From JBEULC01 sp045504435 (GTDB taxonomy: Bacteria; Pseudomonadota; Alphaproteobacteria; WRAU01; Hepatincolaceae): a stretch of 64,000 nt of DNA. The stretch lies in NCBI GenBank assembly GCA_045504435.1, contig JBEULC010000001.1, positions 496,001 to 560,000 on the forward strand. The letters are read 5' to 3'. The notes beneath the pieces were generated by a model. It was not told where the DNA came from. It was given only the letters and a program-made list of their open reading frames with translations, and ran no database searches. The translations under genes and the position numbers were made by a program. Shown here one piece after another: positions 44,633-52,662 of this stretch (position 1 is its first letter; each line of letters begins with the position of its first letter).

Positions 44633-45895
44633 TTATAAGCCACCTTTGAAAATAGAAATTAAGAGTAAGATGTTTAATACAGATACAAATAATCCACAAG
44701 AAATAAGCAAAACATTGTTTATTTTAGTGTTAGCATATTCTCCCATAACCTTTTTAGAAGAGGTTAAATAAACTTGCAAAAATATTGTAAAAGGTAATTG
44801 TATACTCAATATCATTTGCGAATAAATTAAACCTTTAAGTGGATTATCAATAAAAAGAATAATTAAAGTAGCTATGATTAAAGTTGACAGTACCCCAGCT
44901 TTAGTAGTTTTACTGGTTTCATCATATTCTTTTTGAAACAACCCTGAAAATATAGTACCCCCCGCCATACCTGCAGTAATTGATGAAGCAACTCCACAAA
45001 ATAGTAAAGCAATAGCAAAGGCTACACCAGAATAGCCTCCTAAGATAGGCGTTAATAAATCAGCAGCTTGAGAAAGCTCAGTAACCAAAACATTATTTTT
45101 AAAAAATACCTCAGCCGCTAAGATAATTATAACGCTGTTAATAATCCATCCTAACAACATGGAAATTAAAGTATCTAAAAATTCATAACGCAAAAGTTTC
45201 TTTTTAAGCTTAGCGCTCCTTAAATACCACTTTCTACTTTGAATGATCTCCGAATGTAGAAACAAATTATGAGGCATTACTACAGCTCCCAAAACACTTA
45301 CTATAATCAGCAAGGAACCTTCAGGGAAACTTGGAGTGATGGTTGATATGCCAACCTGTTCCCAATCTATAGAAAATAAAGTGGTTTCATAAAAAAATGA
45401 TAGGGCAATGATGGCCACAAATAGGATAATAAGTTTTTCTATTCTTTTATAAGTATTAAAAAATAAAGTCAATATAACAATTCCTAAAATACCAAACATA
45501 GCTACTTTAATAGGGACCCCAAAAAGCATATTAATTGCTATAGCTCCTCCTAAAATCTCAGCCAACGCAGTAGAAATTGCTGCCCCCATGGCAGTTAATA
45601 AGATGCCACGACTAATAAAAGGTTTGAGATGACGTGCAGAGTTTTCTGAAAGGCAATATCCCGTAGCAATCCCCAAATGGGCAGAATTATGCTGCAACAT
45701 TATAAGCATAATTGTTGAAAGAGTTACCATCCATAATAAACTATAACCAAACTCCGACCCTGCCGCTAAATTTGCTGCCCAATTCCCAGGATCAATAAAA
45801 CCCACTGTTACTAAAATACCAGGACCTAAATATCTGAAAACTGAAAAATTCTTCCTTTTATAAATTGGTTTTGTAGCTGTATCCAATGGCTGCAT
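44633..45895 (-). CDS. mntH: Nramp-family Mn2+/divalent metal transporter
   Basis: This 420-residue inner-membrane proton-coupled transporter imports Mn2+ (possibly Fe2+). The two metal-site motifs are intact: DPGN at residues 35-38 in span 1 and MPHN at 207-210 in span 6. About eleven hydrophobic spans are visible, as in MntH. The N-terminal 20 residues are basic and cytoplasmic. The gene stands alone on its strand. The start region is preceded by a perfect 23-bp inverted repeat (45924-45974), which could be an operator for a metal regulator or the terminator of the S24 repressor gene upstream. Confidence 0.93.
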   Translation of the reverse strand: MQPLDTATKPIYKRKNFSVFRYLGPGILVTVGFIDPGNWAANLAAGSEFGYSLLWMVTLSTIMLIMLQHNSAHLGIATGYCLSENSARHLKPFISRGILLTAMGAAISTALAEILGGAIAINMLFGVPIKVAMFGILGIVILTLFFNTYKRIEKLIILFVAIIALSFFYETTLFSIDWEQVGISTITPSFPEGSLLIIVSVLGAVVMPHNLFLHSEIIQSRKWYLRSAKLKKKLLRYEFLDTLISMLLGWIINSVIIILAAEVFFKNNVLVTELSQAADLLTPILGGYSGVAFAIALLFCGVASSITAGMAGGTIFSGLFQKEYDETSKTTKAGVLSTLIIATLIILFIDNPLKGLIYSQMILSIQLPFTIFLQVYLTSSKKVMGEYANTKINNVLLISCGLFVSVLNILLLISIFKGGL

Positions 45896-45923
45896 TTTTT
45901 TAACCCTATTAACTTATTAATAT

Positions 45924-45974
45924 AATAATCTATAAGCTAATTTATAATAGTTATAAATTAGCTTATAGATTATT
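45924..45974. repeat. Perfect 23-bp inverted repeat upstream of mntH
   Basis: Arms 45924-45946 (AATAATCTATAAGCTAATTT plus ATA) and 45952-45974 are exact reverse complements around five bases. It lies 29 bases before the mntH ATG and 66 bases after the S24 repressor stop on the same strand. It may be a transcript hairpin or a protein-binding palindrome. There is no T tract on either side. Confidence 0.85.
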
Positions 45975-46040
45975 TAGACATATTAATACAAAAAAAACAA
46001 CAGAAAATGTATCCAAAACTCTGGGGAGTTAGGAAATATT

Positions 46041-46724
46041 TTATGAGTAATTAGTAAAGCTTTTTAGATTAATTCTGCCAATTACCTTCGCTATTAAGCG
46101 GAAGATGGTGCGTGAATCTTCTAAATTAACTTCTATAGGATCATAATCGGGATTACTAGAAATCAATTTTAAAACATTTTTAGATTTAAATTGGATCTTT
46201 TTTATAAAATAATCATCGTTATAACAAACTATATAAACCCCTTGCGTGGTGATATCGTTGTAGCTTTTTTGCGCAAAAACTATATCACCCTCTTGAATAA
46301 CAGGTTCCATAGAATCCCCCTTAACTTTTACCGCAAAAACATCATTAGTATTATTTATGATAAATTGGTTCTTTAACCAGGTTTCATCAAAATTTAAGTA
46401 TTCATGAGAGCTATCTAAGGTGGCTAAGCCTTGTCCTGCGGATACCTCAGAATAGAAAAATGGAATCCTCATAATGTTTGTATTTTGCGGCTTATCAAAT
46501 TCACTAGGATTAATTAAAGCTAAATCAATTCCTAATATAGCCGAGATTTTCTTTAATACCTGAAAACTAGGCAAAGCCTGACCACTTATATACCTTGATA
46601 CAGTGGCTTGGGTTACATTAATTTGTTTAGCAAATTCTAATTGATTTTTGAATTTCTTTTTAACTTCTAATTCTAATAATTGACCAAAATTATTATTACC
46701 GTTCGTAGTATTCTGCTTTTTCAC
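46041..46724 (-). CDS. Phage-type HTH/S24 (CI/LexA-like) repressor
   Basis: The 227-residue protein has an N-terminal XRE-type helix-turn-helix (about residues 27-66, with NVTQATVSRYISGQALPS) and a C-terminal S24 peptidase domain. The catalytic serine is Ser138 in KVKGDSMEPVIQEGD and the catalytic lysine lies in YFIKK (175 or 176). An Ala-Gly pair at 96-97 (VSAGQG) is a likely self-cleavage site. Such proteins repress prophage or stress genes and are inactivated by RecA-stimulated cleavage. The gene is divergent from the small-gene set at 46978-48371, and operator-like sites lie in the shared intergenic region. LexA itself is less likely because the HTH is of the XRE (CI/C2) type. Confidence 0.88.
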   Translation of the reverse strand: MKKQNTTNGNNNFGQLLELEVKKKFKNQLEFAKQINVTQATVSRYISGQALPSFQVLKKISAILGIDLALINPSEFDKPQNTNIMRIPFFYSEVSAGQGLATLDSSHEYLNFDETWLKNQFIINNTNDVFAVKVKGDSMEPVIQEGDIVFAQKSYNDITTQGVYIVCYNDDYFIKKIQFKSKNVLKLISSNPDYDPIEVNLEDSRTIFRLIAKVIGRINLKSFTNYS

Positions 46725-46773
46725 TCTTTAAAACTTCCTTTGTTGGGTTGTTACTTATAGATAGTATTAAATT

Positions 46774-46792
46774 GTATATAAGGAGGCGTATA
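46774..46792. promoter_or_regulatory. Candidate repressor operator 1
   Basis: GTATATAAGGAGGCGTATA carries GGCGTATA, the reverse complement of the TATACGCC found in operator 2, and has a GTATA at its other end. It is 50 bases upstream of the S24 repressor start, where it would overlap the repressor's own promoter. Confidence 0.45.
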
Positions 46793-46808
46793 TTTTTAAA
46801 TAAAAATC

Positions 46809-46837
46809 TTGACTTTTATACGCCATAAGTATACTAT
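46809..46837 (+). promoter_or_regulatory. Rightward promoter with operator 2 in its spacer
   Basis: TTGACT (46809-46814) and TACTAT (46832-46837) are 17 bases apart. The inverted repeat TATACGCCATAAGTATA occupies 46817-46833, exactly between the two boxes. Binding there would block the promoter for the genes at 46978-48371. Confidence 0.55.
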
Positions 46838-46977
46838 TATTATAGTTTATTCTTCATGTAAATTTATTAATAGTTATCTAATATTGCAAGTATATATTTA
46901 GACCAGAAAGTAGGCAACCAAATTATTAATATACATAGTAATGAATAAGCTATAAAAAAATAATTAATAGAGGACGC

Positions 46978-47424
46978 ATGTATTATATTCAAAGCTTACG
47001 AAACCGCTCACAAACTTTAGTCAACTTAAATGACTCAAATAATAATAACGAATCTAATAATCAATTAATATCTACAAATTTATCAAAAAATGCAGGATAT
47101 GTAAACATTTTACATTCTATGCAAGATAAATATTGTTTACGTATCATTTTAGAAAACTTTGATGGCCGTAAAATTTATATTTCTAAAAACAAAGGAAAAG
47201 CACAAGTTTTTAACAAATATAAAGTGAAATTAACTCATATTTTGCAAAAAAATTTTAGCGGCAAAGTGATTTACTTTCCTAAATTAAAGAAACTGTTAGC
47301 ATTTTCAAAATCATCGAAATTTCTATTTAAAATTACTGAGTCATTGGCATTAAAGGATTTTAACATAAACCCGGGACAAATTAAAATCATCAATTATAAA
47401 GTTACAAGGGCGTTAAGCTCTTAA
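46978..47424 (+). CDS. Small basic protein of unknown function in a phage-like remnant
   Basis: The 148-residue product is strongly basic after residue 40 and has an Asn-rich N-terminus (NDSNNNNESNN). No membrane span, signal or known domain is seen. AGAGGA lies just before the ATG. It is the first gene to the right of the repressor-controlled promoter, 75 bases before the endolysin-like gene, so it is presumably part of the same phage-derived set. A Cro- or antirepressor-like role would fit its place but nothing in the sequence shows it. Confidence 0.5.
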   Translation: MYYIQSLRNRSQTLVNLNDSNNNNESNNQLISTNLSKNAGYVNILHSMQDKYCLRIILENFDGRKIYISKNKGKAQVFNKYKVKLTHILQKNFSGKVIYFPKLKKLLAFSKSSKFLFKITESLALKDFNINPGQIKIINYKVTRALSS

Positions 47425-47498
47425 TCTATACCTTGCTAATTTAGTTACAAATTTTACATTAATTTATAATTATTAATTACTCTTATAAGGAGCAGACT

Positions 47499-48023
47499 AT
47501 GGCTATTTTTCAAACAGCCTTTGATAATATAATAAAACTTCCATTACAACCTGAGGTTGTTCCACACCCTATTTACGAGCACCAATATGGCCTCTCTAAA
47601 AGGTTTTTAGAGTGCTTAGGTTTAGGTAATAAATATCCTTTAAGCAGTTTAAATCAAGAGTTAGCCGAAGATATATATTTTAATAATTTTTGGCTTAAAG
47701 AAGGATACCATAATCTGTTATCACAAAATTTAGCTAATAAAATGCTTAAATGTTGTGGTCAATTTACGTCTAACCTTGCTAATTTATTTTTACAAAGATC
47801 TATTAATATTTATCTAAAGCACAACACTGATCTTCATAAAATCCTAGAAATTAATTCGCTTAATGGGCTATTCTTGGTTTGTGAAAATAGTAAGCTTGAT
47901 GAGAGATGTTTTAAGCTAGCTAATCAATTATTCAAGTTAGAAAAAGATATGGAATTATTAAATGTTTTTCTAGAAGAAGAAAAATCTTATTTAGTACAAA
48001 TTAAAAGCTCTAAGCAAACTTAG
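47499..48023 (+). CDS. GH108-like endolysin, probably catalytically inactive
   Basis: The 174-residue protein resembles the GH108 (ZliS-like) muramidase plus PG-binding layout. The N-terminal FQTAFDNII helix is followed by YGLSKRF (30-36), then LAEDIYFNNFWLKEGYHNL (55-73) and a helix ending FLQRSINI. In active members the first helix is followed by EGGY containing the catalytic glutamate and then a DPGG-like loop. Here that stretch reads KLPLQPEVVPHPIYEH, with both motifs gone. A near-ideal ribosome binding site (AAGGAG) precedes the ATG, so it is probably still translated. It sits before a holin-like gene, as in phage lysis cassettes. The assignment rests on pattern matching and is moderate. 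Confidence 0.5.
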   Translation: MAIFQTAFDNIIKLPLQPEVVPHPIYEHQYGLSKRFLECLGLGNKYPLSSLNQELAEDIYFNNFWLKEGYHNLLSQNLANKMLKCCGQFTSNLANLFLQRSINIYLKHNTDLHKILEINSLNGLFLVCENSKLDERCFKLANQLFKLEKDMELLNVFLEEEKSYLVQIKSSKQT

Positions 48024-48080
48024 TATTTAAAGACGATATTTAATTAATAAAGGCCCAATAAATGTATACAGGAGGCTATA

Positions 48081-48371
48081 ATGAAACCTATAAGCAATTT
48101 AATTATTAAAATATTGCAATTAGTTATGGATAGCATTAAAGTAAACAAACCTAATAAAAAAACTTCACAAAGTTTTATATTATTATTAGCAGCAGCTTAT
48201 GGCATAAATTACTTAACCAAAGAGCAATTAAACTATTTAAGGCAATTTTTTCAACAAATCAACATTAGCTGGATAGATATATATTTGTTTTTTATTAATA
48301 TCTGTGTAATGGCGTTGATGTCAATAGGTGTGTGGTTTGTGTTTATTAAGGTTAAAAAGCTTAATAAATAA
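48081..48371 (+). CDS. Small holin-like membrane protein
   Basis: The 96-residue product has two hydrophobic segments (about residues 27-42 and 63-87) and a Lys-rich C-terminus (KVKKLNK). This layout, together with its place 57 bases after the endolysin-like gene, suggests a phage holin, including the class found in gene transfer agents. A strong ribosome binding site (ACAGGAGG) precedes the ATG. No family signature is certain. Confidence 0.45.
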   Translation: MKPISNLIIKILQLVMDSIKVNKPNKKTSQSFILLLAAAYGINYLTKEQLNYLRQFFQQINISWIDIYLFFINICVMALMSIGVWFVFIKVKKLNK

Positions 48372-48650
48372 GATGTTAATAAATATAACATATAAAAGAA
48401 AAATGTGATAAACTAATATATAATAGATGGTAAGCAATGTATGGATTTTGTAACCAAAAGTTTTGTAACTTAATAAGTAACCACCGAAAATCAATCTTTT
48501 TATTTTAAAAGTGATAACTATTGCTTTTTGTAAATAATCAGCTTATCATGTATATAAATACACTTTTTTTTGAAGTTTTTATACATTTATTTACATCAAG
48601 TAAGCAAATCTTTAAAAAATTCAATATAAGCGATAAGCGATGGGAATAAA

Positions 48651-49436
48651 ATGCTACCCGATAAAAGAAGACAAGAGATTTTAAGACTTAATTATGAAAA
48701 GCAAGGCATTTCAATTAAGGAACTAGCGCATTATTTTAAAGTTTCTAACATGACGGTTTTACGTGATGTTAAAATTTTAAAAGCTCAAAAGAAGCTTGAT
48801 TTAGTTAGAGGAGGAGTGGTACCTCTTGAATCTATTGACGATTCTTCGCTATTTTCTGTGGAAAATTATGATTTTAAAAAGAGAGAGTCTTTATCTGAAA
48901 AGCAACAAATCGCTGAATATTGCGCTGAAAATTTTATCAAAGAAGGCAATATTATAGCATTAGAAGGTGGTTCCACTGCTGGAGCAATGATCAGATTTTT
49001 AGCAAAAAAGAAGAAAATCACCCTAATTACCAATGGGTTCTTTGTACTACAAGAAGCTTACGCTACTTTAAATAAAAGTAGCAGAGTAATTTGTACAGGA
49101 GGAATTTTAGAAACTCCTTATCTATTATTTTTAGGACCTGATGTAGAGCATTTTTTTAAAACCCGCCATACCGACATAGCTTTTATTAGTTGTGTTGCTT
49201 TTGATTTTACCGTAGGACCTATGGATTCTTATCCTTTGGATATACAATCTAAACAGTCTATGTTAAGATCTGCTCAAAGAAGAGTATTAATGATTGATAA
49301 AAATAAGTTTAATCTTAGATCTGTTATGCAAACTATAGATATTAAAGAAATTACAGATTTAGTTACTAATTCTAGTATTTCTTCTGATATTTTAGAGCAA
49401 TTACAAAAGCTAAATGTTAAATTACATTTAGCTTAA
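48651..49436 (+). CDS. DeoR/GlpR-family transcription regulator
   Basis: This 261-residue protein has the family's N-terminal winged helix (RRQEILRLNYEKQGISIKEL, then VSNMTVLRDVKIL, residues 5-48). A C-terminal sugar-phosphate-binding domain follows, with the expected pattern ALEGGSTAGAMIRFL (about 103-117), LITNGFFV and VICTGGIL. Such proteins repress carbohydrate or nucleoside genes until a phosphorylated sugar binds. The regulated gene may be the CstA-type transporter that follows, but no operator is identified. The effector cannot be deduced. Confidence 0.88.
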   Translation: MLPDKRRQEILRLNYEKQGISIKELAHYFKVSNMTVLRDVKILKAQKKLDLVRGGVVPLESIDDSSLFSVENYDFKKRESLSEKQQIAEYCAENFIKEGNIIALEGGSTAGAMIRFLAKKKKITLITNGFFVLQEAYATLNKSSRVICTGGILETPYLLFLGPDVEHFFKTRHTDIAFISCVAFDFTVGPMDSYPLDIQSKQSMLRSAQRRVLMIDKNKFNLRSVMQTIDIKEITDLVTNSSISSDILEQLQKLNVKLHLA

Positions 49437-49543
49437 TTTTTTAAATTTTGCCTAATATTTTAATGATACCTATAATTTATCTAGTTAATTTTATACTGTA
49501 CATCTTTAGGTATTTAAAAACTAACCTTATAGGTGGAGGGTAG

Positions 49544-51004
49544 GTAAATAAAATAATTACTTTTTTTTTATGTGTATTATCTCTAATATTAGGATACGTC
49601 CTATACTCCAAAATCATTGCTAAGCTTTTTTTACCTCCTATTCCCCATACTCCCGCTTACACCTTACAAGATAATATTGATTATATACCTTTAAATAAAA
49701 CAAAAAATTCCTTAATTAACCTTTTAAATATTGCTGGAACAGGGCCAGTCTTTGGGCCTATTTTGGGAGCCTTGTATGGACCTGTATCCTTAATTTGGAT
49801 TGTGATAGGATCTATATTTATAGGAGCGGTTCACGATTTTGTCATCGGTATTGTTTCCATACGTAATAAAGGGGGAACTTTACCTTTGCTTGCAGAAATA
49901 TATATGGGTAGGTTTTTTAAACATATTGTAAATTCTTTTTCTGCTTTATTGTTAATTTTAGTAGCGACAATTTTTGTGGTGGGACCAGCTAATTTAATCA
50001 AAGATCTCTTAGGTATAGAGGATATTAAAATTATCCTTTTATTTTTATTTACTTACTATTTATTATCTACTTTATTGCCTATAGATAAAATAATAGGGAG
50101 GATTTATCCTGTATTTGCTGTACTGCTTATAATAAGTGCATTGGCTCTTATTATAGCGGTGCTATTTTTCTCTAAATTACCTTTACCAGAATTAAGCTTA
50201 AAAAATATACATCCAGAAGGTATGCCTATTTACCCTTTACTATTTTTGATTTTATCCTGTGGAGCTATTTCAGGGTTTCATGCTACCCAGATTCCTATTG
50301 TGGCTAGGACCTTGCAGGTCCAATCCCATGCTAGGCCAGTATTCTTTGGCATGATGATTATAGAGGGCCTAATTGCCTTAATTTGGGCTTATGCCACTAT
50401 AGTATTATTAGATAATCAAACTTTATATAGCTTAATTAAAGAAGGCACACCTTCTTTGGTAGTTAATAAGGTAGTGGTAAGCGCTTTAGGAGTTTGGATG
50501 GGCACTATAGCCATATTAGGAGTAATAATTCTTCCTATAACTTCAGGGGATACCGCTTTTAGAGGGCTTAGGATTATGCTGGCAGAATATCTTAAAATTA
50601 ATCAAAAGCCTATGCTTAATAGAATAGCTATTGCCCTACCTTGCTTTGTTATCTCTTTTATTCTTTGCTTTGTGGATTTTCAGCACTTAGGGCAATATTT
50701 TTCTTGGGCCAATCAAACGATTGCATGTATTTCTTTATGGATTAGCACGATTTTTCTACTTAAGTTAGGTAAACCAATTTTTTACACTTTTTATCCTGCA
50801 CTTTTTATGACCTCGGTATCCTTAATTTATATATTATATTCACCCATTGGGCTGGGCTTGCCTCTTTATATGGCCAAAATCCTTGGAATTGCTATTTGCG
50901 GAGCTATATTTATTATAATGCTAATTTATAGAAAAAAATTTTTGCAAGCAACATCAAAGAGCAGTTCCATCAAATATATAAAAAGCGAAGAAACCTCTTT
51001 ATAA
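49544..51004 (+). CDS. CstA-family carbon-starvation/peptide transporter, start codon uncertain
   Basis: The frame open from 49544 gives 486 residues, the length of the short CstA form, with about a dozen membrane spans. It includes LLNIAGTGPVFGPILGALYG near residues 61-80 (the family's N-terminal motif) and GAVHDF. Homologous sequence begins at VNKIITFFF, but the first in-frame codon there is GTA, and no ATG, GTG or TTG occurs until TTG 49763, well inside the conserved motif. GGTGGAGGGTAGG just upstream (49531-49543) looks like the native ribosome binding site. Either a rare start (ATA 49553 or ATT 49556) is used or the start was lost by mutation. It probably imports peptides or pyruvate. 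Confidence 0.75.
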   Translation, partial: VNKIITFFLCVLSLILGYVLYSKIIAKLFLPPIPHTPAYTLQDNIDYIPLNKTKNSLINLLNIAGTGPVFGPILGALYGPVSLIWIVIGSIFIGAVHDFVIGIVSIRNKGGTLPLLAEIYMGRFFKHIVNSFSALLLILVATIFVVGPANLIKDLLGIEDIKIILLFLFTYYLLSTLLPIDKIIGRIYPVFAVLLIISALALIIAVLFFSKLPLPELSLKNIHPEGMPIYPLLFLILSCGAISGFHATQIPIVARTLQVQSHARPVFFGMMIIEGLIALIWAYATIVLLDNQTLYSLIKEGTPSLVVNKVVVSALGVWMGTIAILGVIILPITSGDTAFRGLRIMLAEYLKINQKPMLNRIAIALPCFVISFILCFVDFQHLGQYFSWANQTIACISLWISTIFLLKLGKPIFYTFYPALFMTSVSLIYILYSPIGLGLPLYMAKILGIAICGAIFIIMLIYRKKFLQATSKSSSIKYIKSEETSL

Positions 51005-51037
51005 TTAGGTATATTTAATTAGATAGATTTAATTAAA

Positions 51038-51871
51038 TTATTTATGGCTTTTATAAAGCTCATATAAAGCAATGGCACTGGCAACACTAATATTTAAACT
51101 TTCCATGGCCTGGATATCCATAGGAATATTTGCTAAAAAATCACAAGATTTTTGGGTTAAGTCTCTCATACCTTTATCTTCTGCTCCTAAAACCAACGCT
51201 GTTCTTTGATAATTTTGCAACTCATGGAGAGATTTATCCGAACCTGCATCCAATCCAATAATCCAAAATCCCTCCTTTTTTAGCTGTATAATTGCTGTTT
51301 GTAAATTACTCACCTCAATAAATTTAATTTTTTCTAACCCCCCGGCAGCAGATTTTGCCATCAATCCATTTTCCTTAGGAGAACCAACCTTAGTTACAAT
51401 TATCGCATAGACTTTAAAAGCTACTGCTGATCTAATAATTGCGCCTATATTTCTTGTATCTGTAACATGGTCTAAAATTAAAAAACTATAGTGGGTTTCT
51501 TGGGACATTTCTAATAAAGTAGTACTTAAATTTAGCCTAGGTAAAGGGATAGTTAGCAAAGCGTACCCTTGATGAACAGAGTCAATAGGTAAAATTTGAT
51601 TTAAATCATCTGCTGTGGCGACTTTAATCAATTGTTTAAAACTAATGCTTTTATCACTACCTTGTAGAGATAAAATTTCTTCTACTTGCTCAAAATGTTT
51701 TTGGTAAATTAAAATCTTAATAATTTGCCGCTCAGAGTTTTGCAAGGCGCTTAATACTGCATGCTGTCCGTATAACCACACTTGATTCCCTGAGGAACTT
51801 TTTTTATTTTCGTTTGGTTTATTATGAGATCTATTTTTTAAAAGAAATTTTACGTTAGAAGCTTTGGCCAT
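51038..51871 (-). CDS. rlmB: 23S rRNA (guanosine-2'-O-)-methyltransferase RlmB-type (SpoU/TrmH family)
   Basis: From ATG 51871 the product has 277 residues. A lysine-rich N-terminus is followed by the L30e-like substrate domain (VWLYGQHAVLSALQNSER) and the SPOUT catalytic domain with its three motifs. These are VTDTRNIGAIIRSA, ALVLGAEDKGM and MESLNISVASAIALYELY, which form the SAM-binding knot. These features fit RlmB, which methylates G2251 of 23S rRNA. The frame extends upstream to ATG 51955, but the extra residues are hydrophobic and unlike the family, so the inner start is chosen. Confidence 0.9.
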   Translation of the reverse strand: MAKASNVKFLLKNRSHNKPNENKKSSSGNQVWLYGQHAVLSALQNSERQIIKILIYQKHFEQVEEILSLQGSDKSISFKQLIKVATADDLNQILPIDSVHQGYALLTIPLPRLNLSTTLLEMSQETHYSFLILDHVTDTRNIGAIIRSAVAFKVYAIIVTKVGSPKENGLMAKSAAGGLEKIKFIEVSNLQTAIIQLKKEGFWIIGLDAGSDKSLHELQNYQRTALVLGAEDKGMRDLTQKSCDFLANIPMDIQAMESLNISVASAIALYELYKSHK

Positions 51872-52024
51872 ATTATAAAACTTTAGGTTAATTGGAAGTA
51901 TATTTAAATATATGAAATTTAATGAGGGAATTAAATAAAAAATGATGTTCATCAAAAACTTCTTGTAAAATTTAATTCTTCATACTATTATAGTTATACT
52001 TTCTACAAAGTACATGATTTACAA

Positions 52025-52110
52025 GGATGGGTGCCCGAGTGGCTAAAGGGGGCGGGCTGTAAACCCGCTGGCGTATGCCTACGTAGGTTCGAATCCTATC
52101 CCATCCACCA
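52025..52110 (+). tRNA. tRNA-Tyr (anticodon GTA)
   Basis: 86 bases including CCA. Acceptor GGATGGG pairs with CCCATCC. Anticodon stem GCGGG/CCCGC encloses CTGTAAA, anticodon GTA. A class II long variable arm (TGGCGTATGCCTACG) is present, as expected for bacterial tRNA-Tyr. Confidence 0.95.
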
Positions 52111-52144
52111 GATCGATTATAGAAATTATAATTATAATAATTAT

Positions 52145-52218
52145 GCGGGTGTAGCTCAATGGTAGAGCAGAAGCCTTCCAAGCTTATTACGAGGGTTCGA
52201 TTCCCTTCACCCGCTCCA
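52145..52218 (+). tRNA. tRNA-Gly (anticodon TCC)
   Basis: 74 bases including CCA. Acceptor GCGGGTG/CACCCGC, D-stem GCTC/GAGC, anticodon loop CTTCCAA with anticodon TCC, T-arm GAGGG-TTCGATT-CCCTT. The outermost anticodon-stem pair (G-A) is mismatched. It lies 34 bases after tRNA-Tyr and is probably co-transcribed with it. Confidence 0.94.
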
Positions 52219-52662
52219 ATTTAAATATTTTAGAGAAATTGCTTTTTAAATAATTGGACTCAAAGATAATTTTGGATTAAAAAAAGAAAAAATAAATTCT
52301 AAGATTTTAACTAGAATTTTAGAATATAAGTATCTTCAATTTATATTCTAAAATAACTAAAGGATATAAGTAATTTATGCTACTCTCCTTTAGCCCCAAG
52401 CAACTTAATATTAAATAAATTAATTGATAATCCTAGAAAAATAGAAAATTAAGAGGTATTTTAATTTATCTTGAATTTTATGATAATTAAATATAAAGTA
52501 TAGAATTATTTAATATAATTATTTAAGGTTCAGAGATTTGTGGAAATATTTAATATCCATAATCATTTAAGAATAATTTTATATAATTTGTATCTATCTT
52601 GCTGTAAGCCCAATAAGGGTAGATACCTTAAAATAATAAGAAAAATTAGTAGGAGATATTAG
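52219..52662. other. AT-rich leader between tRNA-Gly and tuf, with a hairpin
   Basis: No gene is present. A perfect 14-bp inverted repeat (52316-52329 and 52341-52354, 11-base loop) may mark the 3' end or processing site of the tRNA transcript. The remainder up to the tuf ribosome binding site (TAGGAG at 52649) is very AT-rich; a promoter is expected but cannot be placed with confidence. Confidence 0.5.

Noticed and set aside
46041..46724. LexA.
   Set aside because: The S24 domain fits, but the DNA-binding domain is an XRE/CI-type helix-turn-helix and the gene sits at a divergent phage-like promoter with its own operator pair.
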